This document shows positions 45,257 to 54,689 of a stretch of DNA of 64,000 nucleotides, one piece after another. The stretch is taken from the NCBI GenBank assembly GCA_937911865.1, contig CALDSK010000051.1, positions 92,140 through 156,139 on the forward strand, read 5' to 3'. Origin of the DNA: an uncultured Synechococcus sp. Its GTDB lineage: Bacteria; Cyanobacteriota; Cyanobacteriia; Phormidesmidales; Phormidesmidaceae. The first letter of the stretch is position 1, and each line of letters begins with the position of its first letter. The position numbers and the translations under genes are program-made. The notes below the pieces were generated by a model. That model was not told the origin of the DNA. It made no database searches and was given only the letters and a program-made list of their open reading frames with translations.

Positions 45257-46207
45257 ATGAAAATTGCTAACAATATCACGCAGCTGATTGGCCACACGCC
45301 GATGGTGAGATTGAATCGGATTCCTGTGTCTGAAGGGTGTGTAGCCCAGATTGTAGTGAAGCTAGAAGGTATGAATCCGTCGGCTTCGGTAAAAGACCGA
45401 ATCGGCATCAGCATGATTGAGGCCGCCGAGAAGGTGGGTGATATCACCCCAGGAAAGACGACGCTGGTGGAGCCGACTTCGGGCAATACGGGTATTGCCT
45501 TGGCAATGGCCGCCGCCGCGAAGGGCTATCAGCTAGTGCTGACAATGCCAGAGACGATGAGTTCTGAGCGCCGAGCGATGCTGCGAGCGTTCGGCGCAAA
45601 GCTGGAGCTGACCCCAGGGAACGAGGGTATGAGTGGCTGTATCCAGAGGGCAAAGTCTTTGGTGGATGAGCTGCCGGATGCGTATATGCTGCAACAGTTT
45701 GATAATCCGGCGAACCCGGCGGTGCATCGACGGACAACGGCTGAGGAGATTTGGCAGGATACGGAAGGCGAAGTCGATTTTTTGGTCGCAGGCGTTGGGA
45801 CCGGTGGCACGATTACGGGTGTCGGTGAGGTGATTAAGCAGCGTAAGCCGGATTTTCAGGTGGTGGCCGTAGAACCGGTCAATAGCTCAGTACTCTCGGG
45901 TGGACGGCCTGGGCCGCATAAAATTCAAGGGATTGGCGCTGGGTTTGTCCCAAAGGTGCTAAATCAAGATTTGATTGATGAAGTGGTGGCGGTGAGTGAT
46001 GATGAGGCGATCGCATTTGGCAGACGATTGGCAAAAGAGGAGGGTATCTTATCCGGCATTTCGAGTGGTGCGGCGCTGTGCGCGGCAGTGAAGCTGGCTA
46101 AGCGATCTGAGAATGAAGGCAAGTTAATTGTGATGATTCAGCCAAGCTTTGGTGAGCGATATTTGAGTACGCCGCTGTTTCAAGATCCTGAACCCATGGG
46201 CTCTTAA
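45257..46207 (+). CDS. cysK: Cysteine synthase A (O-acetylserine sulfhydrylase)
   Basis: PLP enzyme making cysteine from O-acetylserine and sulfide. The PLP Lys is K46 in [12 protein letters not shown], the substrate loop is [12 protein letters not shown], and the phosphate-binding [12 protein letters not shown] loop is at about 185. The end, [13 protein letters not shown], is typical of CysK. 316 residues fits. It follows the Rrf2 gene and is 19 bases before the J-domain gene. Confidence 0.96.
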   Translation: MKIANNITQLIGHTPMVRLNRIPVSEGCVAQIVVKLEGMNPSASVKDRIGISMIEAAEKVGDITPGKTTLVEPTSGNTGIALAMAAAAKGYQLVLTMPETMSSERRAMLRAFGAKLELTPGNEGMSGCIQRAKSLVDELPDAYMLQQFDNPANPAVHRRTTAEEIWQDTEGEVDFLVAGVGTGGTITGVGEVIKQRKPDFQVVAVEPVNSSVLSGGRPGPHKIQGIGAGFVPKVLNQDLIDEVVAVSDDEAIAFGRRLAKEEGILSGISSGAALCAAVKLAKRSENEGKLIVMIQPSFGERYLSTPLFQDPEPMGS

Positions 46208-46226
46208 GTCGCGGTAAAATACCGCC

Positions 46227-46937
46227 ATGGGAAATAAGACGCGCATCGATATCGACCATTACAAAACGCTGGGAATTTCTGAAGGTGCGAGTCAGGCTCA
46301 GGTAAAGCAGGCCTACCGCAAGCTGGCGAAGCAATTTCATCCAGATAGCCAAAACGCAGAAGCAACGACAGATAAGATTGCATCGGTGAATGCGGCGTAT
46401 GAAGTGCTAGGCGACGTACAGGCTCGGGGCCGGTATGATGTGGAGCGACAGCTGCTGGTAAAAGAAAAGCTGCGATCGCGCACTTCTCGAACCGTAGATT
46501 CTCAAAATCAGTATCGTAAACGCCGCAGTCGCTCTGGAGATACGGCTACGATTGAGCAGTGGCTGCGGAGCGTGTTTAATCCTGCCGATCGGCTAATCGG
46601 TAAAATCATCACCCCTTTGAAAGCAGAAGTCAGAGCGCTTTCTGCCGATCCGTTTGACGACGAGCTGATGAGCGCCTTTCAGACTTATTTGGAAGACTGT
46701 CAAGAACACCTAGAGAAGGCACAGCAGAAATTTAAATCGATGCCAAACCCGGCGGGTGTAGCGGGTGGGGCCGCGAATATGTATTACTGCCTCAATCAGC
46801 TAGAGGACGGGTTAGAAGAGATTGAGCGCTTTACCTATACCTATGACGATAGCTATTTGCATACCGGGCAAGAGCTGTTTCGGATTGCGGCAGGACTGCG
46901 CCAAGAGGCAAAGTCAGAGATTAAAGCGGTTTTGTAA
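46227..46937 (+). CDS. J-domain (DnaJ-like) co-chaperone protein
   Basis: Starts with a J domain (about 8-75): HYKTLGISEGASQAQVKQAY, HPD at residues 38-40 (required to stimulate DnaK ATPase), and AYEVLGDVQARGRYD. The remaining 160 residues lack the zinc fingers and C-terminal peptide-binding domains of DnaJ and form a helical region (SDPFDDELMSAF-like segments, YLEDCQEHLEKAQQKFKSM). It is a type III J-protein of unknown client. It sits between cysK and der. Confidence 0.92.
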   Translation: MGNKTRIDIDHYKTLGISEGASQAQVKQAYRKLAKQFHPDSQNAEATTDKIASVNAAYEVLGDVQARGRYDVERQLLVKEKLRSRTSRTVDSQNQYRKRRSRSGDTATIEQWLRSVFNPADRLIGKIITPLKAEVRALSADPFDDELMSAFQTYLEDCQEHLEKAQQKFKSMPNPAGVAGGAANMYYCLNQLEDGLEEIERFTYTYDDSYLHTGQELFRIAAGLRQEAKSEIKAVL

Positions 46938-46995
46938 TTGATCGCGATACAATAATTCTTGACTTCTGTTCGGCCACTGTTTGGCCCTCACCACC

Positions 46996-48396
46996 ATGGT
47001 TCTTCCCGTCGTCGCTGTAATTGGTCGCCCCAATGTGGGTAAGTCTATGCTGGTGAACCGACTGGCAGGTGGGAGGCAGTCGATTGTATACGATCAGCCG
47101 GGCGTGACGCGCGATCGCACATATCAGCCAGCCTTTTGGAAAGATCGCGAATTCTTGGCTGTAGATACTGGCGGTCTGGTGTTCGATGATGATACGGAAT
47201 TTTTACCCTTTATTCGCGAGCAGGCGATGGCTGCGCTGAGCGAGGCATCGGCTGCGTTGTTTGTGGTAGATGGGCAGGCAGGCCCAACCGAAGGCGATCA
47301 GGAGATTGCTTCTTGGATGCGATCGCAGAATGTTCCGGTCATCCTTGCGGTGAATAAGTGCGAATCTCCGGATGAAGGCATCATTCAAGCGGCTCAGTTC
47401 TGGGAGTTGGGCTTGGGGGAGCCTTACGCCGTCTCAGCCATTCATGGCAGCGGTACTGGTGAAGTACTTGACGCACTGGTAGAACATTTGCCCCCGACTG
47501 ACGAGCTTGAAGAAATCGATGAGTATCGCGTGGCGATTGTTGGCAGGCCCAATGTGGGTAAGTCGAGTATGCTGAACGCGTTTGTCGGCGAGTCGCGCTC
47601 GATTGTTAGCCCTGTTTCGGGTACGACCCGCGATGCGATTGATATGGTCGTGACGCGCGGTGAAGGAGACGAGCAAAAACGCTACCGGTTGATCGATACA
47701 GCGGGCATTCGCAAGAAGAAAAATGTAGAGTTTGGCCCTGAGTTTTTTGGCATCAACCGAGCCTTTAAAGCGATTAAGCGAGCGGACGTGGTTTTGCTCG
47801 TAATTGACGCGCTAGATGGGGTGACTGAGCAGGATCAGAAGCTAGCAGGCCGTATTGAAGAAGAAGGGCGAGCCTGCGTGATTGTGGTCAACAAGTGGGA
47901 TGCGATTGATAAGGACTCGCATACGATTTACGAGTTCGATAAAAAGATTGAAGCGAAGATTCACTTTTTGGGCTGGGCGAAGCGATTGTACGTTAGCGCA
48001 CTGACAGGACAGAGACTGCCTAATATTTTAGATGTGGTAGATGTGGCGGTATCGGAGCATCGTCGCCGGGTGAGCACGTCGGTGGTGAATGAGGTGCTTG
48101 AAGATGCGGTGAGCTGGCATACGCCACCGACAACTAGGCAGGGCCGTCAGGGGCGGATTTACTATGGTACGCAGGTAAAAGCGCAGCCTCCTTCGTTTGC
48201 TCTGTTTGTCAACGATCCAAAACTGTTTGGAGAGAGCTATCGCCGGTATATTGAGAAGCAGTTTCGGAAGAATTTGGGTTACGACGGTACGCCGATTCGG
48301 CTGCTATGGCGCGGTAAGAGCGTCAGAGATATTGAGCGCGGGCATAGTTTGCGGGGTGGACCGAACCGAGCGACAAAGGTGAGGTATTTAGGCTAA
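46996..48396 (+). CDS. der: Ribosome biogenesis GTPase Der (EngA)
   Basis: Double-GTPase needed for 50S subunit assembly. Both G domains are visible: G1 [19 protein letters not shown] near residue 5 and [20 protein letters not shown] near 180. G3 is DTGG and DTAG, and G4 is NKCE and NKWD. A C-terminal KH-like domain follows (about 360-450). ATG 46996 is preferred to an in-frame TTG at 46981. ecfT begins 16 bases downstream. Confidence 0.97.
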   Translation: MVLPVVAVIGRPNVGKSMLVNRLAGGRQSIVYDQPGVTRDRTYQPAFWKDREFLAVDTGGLVFDDDTEFLPFIREQAMAALSEASAALFVVDGQAGPTEGDQEIASWMRSQNVPVILAVNKCESPDEGIIQAAQFWELGLGEPYAVSAIHGSGTGEVLDALVEHLPPTDELEEIDEYRVAIVGRPNVGKSSMLNAFVGESRSIVSPVSGTTRDAIDMVVTRGEGDEQKRYRLIDTAGIRKKKNVEFGPEFFGINRAFKAIKRADVVLLVIDALDGVTEQDQKLAGRIEEEGRACVIVVNKWDAIDKDSHTIYEFDKKIEAKIHFLGWAKRLYVSALTGQRLPNILDVVDVAVSEHRRRVSTSVVNEVLEDAVSWHTPPTTRQGRQGRIYYGTQVKAQPPSFALFVNDPKLFGESYRRYIEKQFRKNLGYDGTPIRLLWRGKSVRDIERGHSLRGGPNRATKVRYLG

Positions 48397-48412
48397 AAAG
48401 GGCCTTGGCTAA

Positions 48413-49363
48413 ATGGATTTATTGCGATCGCTCCCGATAGGCCTTTACCTGGAGCAGCCAGTGACCTGGCTACATAGAATAGATGCTCGGGTAAAAGTGG
48501 CTTGGCTGCTGAGCATTTTGCTGGCCCCTATACTTGCCAGCTCGCTCTGTCGGATTGCCATTGTGGTATTTCTGATGGTGCTGACGGTGAGCGCGCGGAT
48601 TCCGCTGCGGGTATGGCGACAGCAGATGGGGTGGCTGTTGATTTTTGGTACGCTGGCCACACTCTTGCTATTGGTTATGCCGGATGGAATCGCGGTCGCT
48701 CAGCAGCCCAGGCTGCCGACAGTAGATGCTTTAAGCAATTGGCCAGAGGGACTAACTCCTCCAGAAGTGTTGCCAGATGTTCCGGCAGCGACGTCTTACC
48801 GATACGACATCGTGAATTGGCAAGTGGCTAATTTACCGCCCTTTAATTTTGCGATTCATATCACGCAGCGATCGCTGCGAATTGCGATTAAGGTCAGCAC
48901 ACTGATTTTTACCTTAATTTATTCAACGACGCTGTTTTTGTTGACGACTGCGCCAGAAGAGATTACAGAAAGCATTGAAGACCTGATGCAGCCGCTGCGG
49001 TGGACTAAGCTACCAGTAACTGAGATTGCGTTGACCTTGACCCTGGCGCTGCGATTTATTCCGCTGGTGCTTGAAGAGGTACAAAACCTTGTGCGCTCGG
49101 TTCGTACAAGAGCGATTAAGTGGAAGAAGCTGGGCGTGCGCGGTGCGCTTCAGATTTGGCTGATGGTGTCTGAGCGACTAATTGAGAACTTGCTGCTGCG
49201 GGCGGCTCAGATTGCCAGTGCGATGAAGGTGCGTGGGTTTACCAGCCCCAATTCGCATCGAGTCGTGTGGCATCAGCTTCAGCTGCACTGGTGGGACTGG
49301 CTGGTACTGACTGGACTGGGCATTTTTTGGTGGAGCCGACTAGCGTATGGCGGTGTTGTTTGA
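48413..49363 (+). CDS. ecfT: Energy-coupling factor transporter transmembrane protein (EcfT/CbiQ family)
   Basis: Transmembrane T-component of an ECF vitamin/metal importer. It starts LYLEQPVTWLHRIDARVKV and has several hydrophobic helices; the coupling-helix signatures are VRSVRTRAIKWKKLGVRG and SAMKVRGFTS, the latter with the Arg-Gly ATPase contact motif. 316 residues is longer than the usual 260 because of a periplasmic-type insert at about 95-140. No EcfA or substrate-specific S gene is adjacent, so it probably belongs to a shared (group II) system. Confidence 0.9.
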   Translation: MDLLRSLPIGLYLEQPVTWLHRIDARVKVAWLLSILLAPILASSLCRIAIVVFLMVLTVSARIPLRVWRQQMGWLLIFGTLATLLLLVMPDGIAVAQQPRLPTVDALSNWPEGLTPPEVLPDVPAATSYRYDIVNWQVANLPPFNFAIHITQRSLRIAIKVSTLIFTLIYSTTLFLLTTAPEEITESIEDLMQPLRWTKLPVTEIALTLTLALRFIPLVLEEVQNLVRSVRTRAIKWKKLGVRGALQIWLMVSERLIENLLLRAAQIASAMKVRGFTSPNSHRVVWHQLQLHWWDWLVLTGLGIFWWSRLAYGGVV

Positions 49364-49434
49364 GGCCCTTAATTCTCAGCTATGGATGACTTTTGCCGCT
49401 TCGCCTAGAGGTACATGATGGCTAAGAGTACGTG

Positions 49435-51015
49435 ATGGACAAAGATGAACCGTTACTAAGTCCTTGTCCGCAATATTTTTGGCGATCGCATTCCTTAAGA
49501 AAAAAAACGGGATCGGATATTTTTGCCGCTTTATTTCTTCCCAGAACGACTCAGCCTAGAACCATTCAGCCAGGTGTGCATGAAATCGCTACGCTGCTAG
49601 AAAGCCCAGACGAAATAACGTCGTTAGCTCGCTACTCTGTTTGTGCTGGAGCGCCTCGTTGGGCAAATGGGCAATGCCAAATGTGGACGCCCCAAGTAGG
49701 TGAGCTGTTGCCTTTCTTAAAGCGATTGGGTGGTATAGCTGCGCCGCTAATGCTGCCAGCGTTACCTGAGCGTGACGACGACGCCCTATCACTAGAGCAT
49801 TTGCCGTTTACTGGGGGTTGGCTCGGTTGGTTGGGGTATGACTTTGCCTGGGAAATTGAACATCTTCCCTGGTTAAAAGAAGATAGCCTACCTTTTCCGG
49901 TTGGGTTTTGGTATGAGCCGGCAGCGTTCGCAGTGCTAGATCACCAGACACAACAGCTATGGCTAGCCGCAGAGAGTGAAGCGAAAGTGTCTCAACTCTC
50001 TGCTCGCTTAGATAGATACTTGGAAGATAGTGATGCTGGTTGCAACAACGCTACAGATAGCGGTGAGGCCGATAGTGGCGGTGAATTTTCCTCTATATAT
50101 GTAGATAAAAATAAAGAAGACTTGCTCGAAGGCACATCTTCAGCGCCTACATTAGCCTCCTGGTTAACTGAGCAGCCGACATTTGAAACGGCGCAAGCAG
50201 AATTTCAGCAGGCTGTGAAACTGGCTAAGTCGCACATTCGTGCAGGTGATGTCTTTCAGGTAAATCACTCGCTGAGATTTCAGGCCCAAACGACCCTGTC
50301 AAGCTGGGACGTGTACAAGCGGCTACATCGCATCAATCCCTCTCCTTTTGCGAGCTATTGGCATACTCCTTGGGGGGCGGTGGTCAGCTGTTCACCTGAA
50401 AGGCTGGTACATTTGCAGGGGCGGGTCGCGCAGTCGAGACCGATCGCGGGTACGCGGCCTCGGGGAAAAACACCTGCGGCGGATGCGCAAAAGGCAGAAG
50501 AGTTGAGAGGCGATCGCAAAGAGCAGGCCGAGCACATTATGCTGGTTGACTTAGAACGTAATGACCTGGGCCGGGTGTGTGAATGGGGCAGCGTTCAAGT
50601 AGATGAGCTGATGACCATTGAACGTTATAGCCACGTGATGCATTTGGTGAGCAACGTAGTGGGGCATTTGCAGCAATCTTCTACCCCAGCTGACTTGATA
50701 GCGGCGCTGTTTCCAGGGGGCACGATTACAGGCTGCCCAAAGGTGCGCTGTATGGAAATCATTGAGTCTTTAGAACCTGTCAGGCGCAGTCTGTTCTATG
50801 GCTCTTGTGGTTACTTCGATCGGCGCGGTCGGCTGGATCTCAATATTTTGATTCGGACCTTGTTGATGAGTTGCTGTGAGCAATCTCAAATTGACGGTGC
50901 TGCAACGGTTTGGGGCCAAGTCGGCGCTGGCATTGTTGCTGACAGCGATCCTGAAAAGGAGTGGTCCGAGTCTTTGCAAAAAGCGAAAGCTCAGCTGCTA
51001 GCGCTGGGCCTGTAG
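49435..51015 (+). CDS. Anthranilate / aminodeoxychorismate synthase component I (TrpE/PabB family)
   Basis: Chorismate-using enzyme subunit of 526 residues. The N-terminal domain (about 1-200) is divergent; the chorismate-binding domain has AGDVFQVNHSLRFQA, SCSPERLVHLQG, SRPIAGTRPRGKT, LERNDLGRVCEWGSV, FPGGTITGCPKVRCMEIIES and YGSCGYFDRRG. PGGxITGxPK and RRSLFYGSCGYF resemble PabB, while the Ala in PIAGT (Lys in E. coli PabB) resembles TrpE, so product specificity is undecided. The amidotransferase partner is likely TrpG at 19.7 kb. An in-frame GTG immediately precedes the ATG. Confidence 0.9.
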   Translation: MDKDEPLLSPCPQYFWRSHSLRKKTGSDIFAALFLPRTTQPRTIQPGVHEIATLLESPDEITSLARYSVCAGAPRWANGQCQMWTPQVGELLPFLKRLGGIAAPLMLPALPERDDDALSLEHLPFTGGWLGWLGYDFAWEIEHLPWLKEDSLPFPVGFWYEPAAFAVLDHQTQQLWLAAESEAKVSQLSARLDRYLEDSDAGCNNATDSGEADSGGEFSSIYVDKNKEDLLEGTSSAPTLASWLTEQPTFETAQAEFQQAVKLAKSHIRAGDVFQVNHSLRFQAQTTLSSWDVYKRLHRINPSPFASYWHTPWGAVVSCSPERLVHLQGRVAQSRPIAGTRPRGKTPAADAQKAEELRGDRKEQAEHIMLVDLERNDLGRVCEWGSVQVDELMTIERYSHVMHLVSNVVGHLQQSSTPADLIAALFPGGTITGCPKVRCMEIIESLEPVRRSLFYGSCGYFDRRGRLDLNILIRTLLMSCCEQSQIDGAATVWGQVGAGIVADSDPEKEWSESLQKAKAQLLALGL

Positions 51016-51081
51016 CTGGCCCCCTTTGCGAGCTTTGATAACAGCAATAACCTAATCTTTGCTAAATATTGATGAAAACCC

Positions 51082-51099
51082 TGTACACTCACTGGTACA
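51082..51099 (+). promoter_or_regulatory. TGTAC-N8-GTACA palindrome upstream of pipX
   Basis: Inverted repeat TGTAC and GTACA with an 8-base spacer, 142 bases before the pipX ATG. The spacing does not fit NtcA (GTA-N8-TAC; here N10) or the cyanobacterial LexA box, so the binding protein, if any, is unknown. Confidence 0.35.
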
Positions 51100-51240
51100 G
51101 ACCGTTTTGGGTTGCGTCTACATATGTGCATCCGGTAGGTATGCTTATCAGGTATGTCTGGGCAGCCTAAGGACAGCGCTAGAAATCAATTCTTGTTGGA
51201 AGAAGTCTGGAGTTAATCACTTTCATTTCAAACCGCCTAC

Positions 51241-51507
51241 ATGAGCAACGAAAACTACCTGAATCATCCGACGTTTGGCTTGCTGTTCAGGGTTTGCCTG
51301 GTGGGTGAAGGTCAAGAATTATTTGCTACTCTGTATGCTCACAGACTATTTTTTGTCGTGAGAAATGATGCTAACGGTCTTTCGTTTGAGCCGATTGGGC
51401 GGATAGAAGCCAAACAAATGCTCGATCAGCGTTTGCGAATCATTCGACGTACCGGCGAGCAGTCTGAATATGACCGTCTGCAAAAGACGTATAAACAAGC
51501 TTTTTGA
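51241..51507 (+). CDS. pipX: PII-interacting protein X, NtcA coactivator
   Basis: Small Tudor-like protein found only in cyanobacteria. It binds PII (GlnB) or the nitrogen regulator NtcA depending on 2-oxoglutarate and ATP/ADP. The 88 residues match PipX closely: ENYLNHPTFGLLFRVCLVGE, GQELFATLYAHRLFFVV, FEPIGRIEAKQMLDQRLRII and the C-terminal helices ending QSEYDRLQKTYKQAF. pipY lies downstream, as in other cyanobacteria, though here 298 bases away. Confidence 0.96.
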   Translation: MSNENYLNHPTFGLLFRVCLVGEGQELFATLYAHRLFFVVRNDANGLSFEPIGRIEAKQMLDQRLRIIRRTGEQSEYDRLQKTYKQAF

Positions 51508-51573
51508 CTTGGGCTGTTAGCCTAGTATTCTTGATAGCTCTGCCTTCAATTATTTTATTTTTGACTTTTACTT

Positions 51574-51804
51574 TTGACTGCCGCATCCACGCCGCTAATT
51601 GACGCTCTGTTGAATCGAGTATTGCAGTTCAATCGAATGTTGTACGCAGTATTAGCGATTAAAGTCTTAGCGCTTGAAGTATTGGCGATTAACTTTTGCG
51701 CTCAAATCTTGCGATTAAAGGTTTCTGTATTTCGAGATTGTTTGGCCTTGGGCCTGTGTGCATTCTTGGTTTTTCTAGATATTCCTGCTCGAATTAATTT
51801 TTGA
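51574..51804 (+). CDS. Doubtful ORF between pipX and pipY
   Basis: A 76-codon frame from TTG 51574 to a stop one base before the pipY ATG. The predicted product is Leu/Ala-rich and hydrophobic (LYAVLAIKVLALEVLAINF, LALGLCAFLVFL). The DNA contains degenerate repeats (GTATTAGCGATTAA, GTATTGGCGATTAA), which can create such frames by chance. No ribosome binding site is visible. It may be a small membrane protein or simply spacer; I favour spacer. Confidence 0.25.
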   Translation: MTAASTPLIDALLNRVLQFNRMLYAVLAIKVLALEVLAINFCAQILRLKVSVFRDCLALGLCAFLVFLDIPARINF

Positions 51805-51805
51805 C

Positions 51806-52492
51806 ATGGCAACATCAGGTCTTGAGCTATCTGCTGAATTGAAGACACGTTTAGCGGCTATTGGCGATCGCATTCCTCCTCATGTGAGATTAATTGCGGT
51901 AACTAAAACTTTCCCGGTCAGTATTATTCGCGCTGCTTACGCCGAAGGCATCCGTGATTTTGGGGAAAACAAAGTGCAGGAATCCTTAGCAAAGCAATTG
52001 GAGCTGAGAGATCTCACGGATGTAACTTGGCACTTTATCGGTCACATTCAATCGAATAAATCTCGTAAAGTGCTCGAACATTTTGATTGGATTCACTCAA
52101 TCGATAGCTTGAAACTGGCCGCTCGGTTAGATAGGCAAGCTGGCGAATTGAACCGCAGACCCAACTGCTGCTTGCAGGTGAAGCTGTTGCCAGATCCAAA
52201 CAAAGATGGCTTTGACCCGAGTGAGCTGCTGGCTGTATTGCCAGATTTAGACCAGCTCACACAAATTCAAATTCGAGGACTGATGGTGATTTTGCCCTAC
52301 GGGTTAAATCCTCAGCAGGCTAAGTCTGGGTTCTTGCAAGCCCGTGATTTAGCAAGCCAGATTGATGCAAAGGGCATGATAAACGTGAAGATGGATACCC
52401 TCTCGATGGGTATGTCAGGTGATTTTGAAAGTGCGATCGCGGCTGGTTCGACCATGGTCAGAATTGGTAGTGGTCTTTTTGGCCAACGGTGA
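51806..52492 (+). CDS. pipY: PipY, YggS/COG0325 family PLP-binding protein
   Basis: Single-domain PLP-binding protein (PLPBP family) involved in vitamin B6 and amino-acid homeostasis; in cyanobacteria it is co-transcribed with pipX. The PLP Lys lies in RLIAVTKTFPV near residue 35, with FGENKVQESLAK, WHFIGHIQSNKSRKVLEHFD, DTLSMGMSGDFESAIAAGST and MVRIGSGLFG as family blocks. 228 residues fits. sepF and proC follow, an order that also recalls the ylmE-ylmF region of Gram-positive bacteria. Confidence 0.95.
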   Translation: MATSGLELSAELKTRLAAIGDRIPPHVRLIAVTKTFPVSIIRAAYAEGIRDFGENKVQESLAKQLELRDLTDVTWHFIGHIQSNKSRKVLEHFDWIHSIDSLKLAARLDRQAGELNRRPNCCLQVKLLPDPNKDGFDPSELLAVLPDLDQLTQIQIRGLMVILPYGLNPQQAKSGFLQARDLASQIDAKGMINVKMDTLSMGMSGDFESAIAAGSTMVRIGSGLFGQR

Positions 52493-52929
52493 TACTCTGA
52501 TTACATAATCTGGGTAACAAGCCGAAAAGAATAGTCAAAAAAGTACATATAAAAAATGCTTGACATATCTTTGAAAGCATGGGGTAATGCACTTGAATCT
52601 AATTAACAAATTAGAAAAACTAAGTCGTTAATTCCGATGATTCTGCGGTAGCTAAAGCGAACTTTTAGTCGTGATTGCGCCGAATGGAGCTATGTACTAG
52701 AGTCTGGCATCTGTGATGAACCTGCTCGAACGTATAGACTTCTGTCATTACAGGTCTCCATCTTCAAAAATCTCAATGCCCTTTAGCGTGTAGGCGCTAG
52801 AAGCAAAGAGTTTTTCGGAATGCCCTAGTTTTAATGTCAATAGCTGCACAGGCAATTCGGTTGATTTATAGCCGCACCGCCCTCTGCAGACTTATGCCAA
52901 GTCGTTAATATCGTGATGGAGCGCAAGCT
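52493..52929 (+). other. Intergenic region before sepF with candidate promoter
   Basis: A 437-base gap with no visible ORF of value. TTGACA at 52560-52565 and GGTAAT at 52583-52588 are 17 bases apart and could be a sigma-70-type promoter giving sepF a leader of about 330 bases. Confidence 0.45.
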
Positions 52930-53538
52930 ATGAGCGGTCTTTTTGGAAAGATCAAAGATTTCGTTGGATTGAACGATCCAGCTGACTACGAGTACGAGTA
53001 TGAAGAAGTAGAAGGCGAAGAGTATCAGAGCCTTTACGAAGAAGAGAGCGTTGAGCCTGAGCCTCTTGTTCCTCCTATGCCGCCTGTTGAAGAAGAAGCA
53101 CGCCCTGCGCGTCGCCGTATTCGTGAGAGAGTTTTGTCAACCGATTCTGGAATGGTGTCAATGAATAACGTGATTGGAATGCCTGGTGCGATGAATGGAA
53201 TGTCTGAAGTGCTGGTAATGGAACCACGCACTTTTGAAGAAATGCCCCAAGCAATTCAAGCTTTGCGTGAGCGCAAGTCTGTTGTGCTAAACCTCACCAT
53301 CATGGATCCTGACCAGGCTCAGCGCGCGGTTGATTTCGTGGCTGGGGGTACCTACGCGATGGATGGCCATCAAGAGCGTATCGGTGAGAGCATTTTCCTG
53401 TTCACGCCTAACTGTGTTCAGGTCAGTATGCCCACTGAAGGCGAAGACGGTTTCACGGGTCAAGAGCCTATGAGTGCTCCTCGTCAAGCTGCACCTACAC
53501 CTGCATGGGCTACTGAGCAAATCGCTCGCATGGCCTAG
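52930..53538 (+). CDS. sepF: Cell division protein SepF
   Basis: FtsZ-binding division protein, also called Cdv2 in cyanobacteria, which aligns FtsZ filaments at the septum. A short amphipathic membrane-targeting start ([14 protein letters not shown]) is followed by an acidic Pro-rich linker (about 18-70) and the SepF core at about 95-180: [60 protein letters not shown]. 202 residues fits. proC lies 196 bases downstream. Confidence 0.96.
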   Translation: MSGLFGKIKDFVGLNDPADYEYEYEEVEGEEYQSLYEEESVEPEPLVPPMPPVEEEARPARRRIRERVLSTDSGMVSMNNVIGMPGAMNGMSEVLVMEPRTFEEMPQAIQALRERKSVVLNLTIMDPDQAQRAVDFVAGGTYAMDGHQERIGESIFLFTPNCVQVSMPTEGEDGFTGQEPMSAPRQAAPTPAWATEQIARMA

Positions 53539-53734
53539 TCTAGATTTGGTAGCCTGTGAGTGGCACTTGAACGGGGGCACACGCTGTAATATGGCGTGCA
53601 ATCACGTTTGGGTGTCTCACCGGGTATTTCAAATGTGCACTAGACGATAAACGTCAGCTTTCGGTTCTGGCTTTTAGTAAACACCTTTCCTATTCGCGGT
53701 ATGCTGTGGGAGAAATTTACGAGGGCCTGTTCCT

Positions 53735-54553
53735 TTGTCTGTAAGACTTGGCATTATTGGCGGCGGGGTAATGGGCGAAGCTCTGTTATCCCGCCTTCTT
53801 GCCCAGGGGGTGTACCTGGCTGAGGATATTTTGCTAGGTGAACCATCGGGTACGCGTCGTCAGGAGTTATCCGATCGATATAGCATTCGGACAACTGACA
53901 GCAATCAAGACGTAATCGAGGCTAGTCAAACCGTTCTTTTGGCGGTGAAGCCTCAAATATTTGAACTTGTCGCTAAGGATTTTCGGGCCGTTCGCTGCGA
54001 TCGCCCTCCCTTAGTGATTTCTATTTTGGCCGGTGTGCCGCTCGCAAAGCTGGAAAGCCTGATGGCTGACGTGCCAGCCATTAGAGCGATGCCCAACACG
54101 CCCGCAACGGTCGGCGAAGGGATGAGTGCGATCGCTACAGGTCGTGATGCTTCAAAAGAACAGGCTGATTTGGCCAAGGAACTGTTTTCGGCAGTTGGTC
54201 AGGTGGTCCAGGTTCCAGAAGGTATGCTGGATGCGGTAACTGGGCTCTCGGGCTCGGGCCCTGGCTATGTGGCAATGGTTATTGAAGCATTGGCCGATGG
54301 CGGCGTGGCTGCGGGCTTGCCTCGGGCGATTGCTCGTCAGCTAGCGCTACAAACCGTGTTAGGCACTGCCGAGCTAGTGAAGCAAACCGCATTGCATCCA
54401 GCAGAGCTCAAAGACCAAGTGACGAGTCCAGGGGGTACGACCATTGCGGGTGTTGCCCGGCTAGAAGAATTAGGTCTGCGCTCGGCCCTGATTGAAGCTG
54501 TAAAAACAGCGAGTGCCCGGTCGCGTGAGCTGGGCAATAGTTCTGATAGTTAA
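53735..54553 (+). CDS. proC: Pyrroline-5-carboxylate reductase
   Basis: NAD(P)H enzyme of the last step of proline synthesis. The Rossmann loop LGIIGGGVMGEALLSRL is at the start, VLLAVKPQIF and ISILAGVPLAKLE follow, with the active-site blocks AMPNTPATVGEGMSAI, VTGLSGSGPGYVAMVIEALA and LKDQVTSPGGTTIAGVARLE. The start is TTG 53735 because no ATG or GTG precedes the Rossmann motif in frame. 272 residues is normal. Confidence 0.96.
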   Translation: MSVRLGIIGGGVMGEALLSRLLAQGVYLAEDILLGEPSGTRRQELSDRYSIRTTDSNQDVIEASQTVLLAVKPQIFELVAKDFRAVRCDRPPLVISILAGVPLAKLESLMADVPAIRAMPNTPATVGEGMSAIATGRDASKEQADLAKELFSAVGQVVQVPEGMLDAVTGLSGSGPGYVAMVIEALADGGVAAGLPRAIARQLALQTVLGTAELVKQTALHPAELKDQVTSPGGTTIAGVARLEELGLRSALIEAVKTASARSRELGNSSDS

Positions 54554-54689
54554 GACTGGTTAGAGATATGCTCTACTAATACTCTGAGCTGTTAATTGTT
54601 TCTGACCGTGCGCTTTTGACCGTGTGCCTCGGGCTGTTTGCCTGATAGCTATTTTTCTCTTTTGAACGCCTTGTACACCCTTGTAACTC

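Noticed and set aside
51082..51098. NtcA binding site before pipX
   Set aside because: GTA and TAC are separated by 10 bases, not the 8 required; kept only as a palindrome of unknown use.
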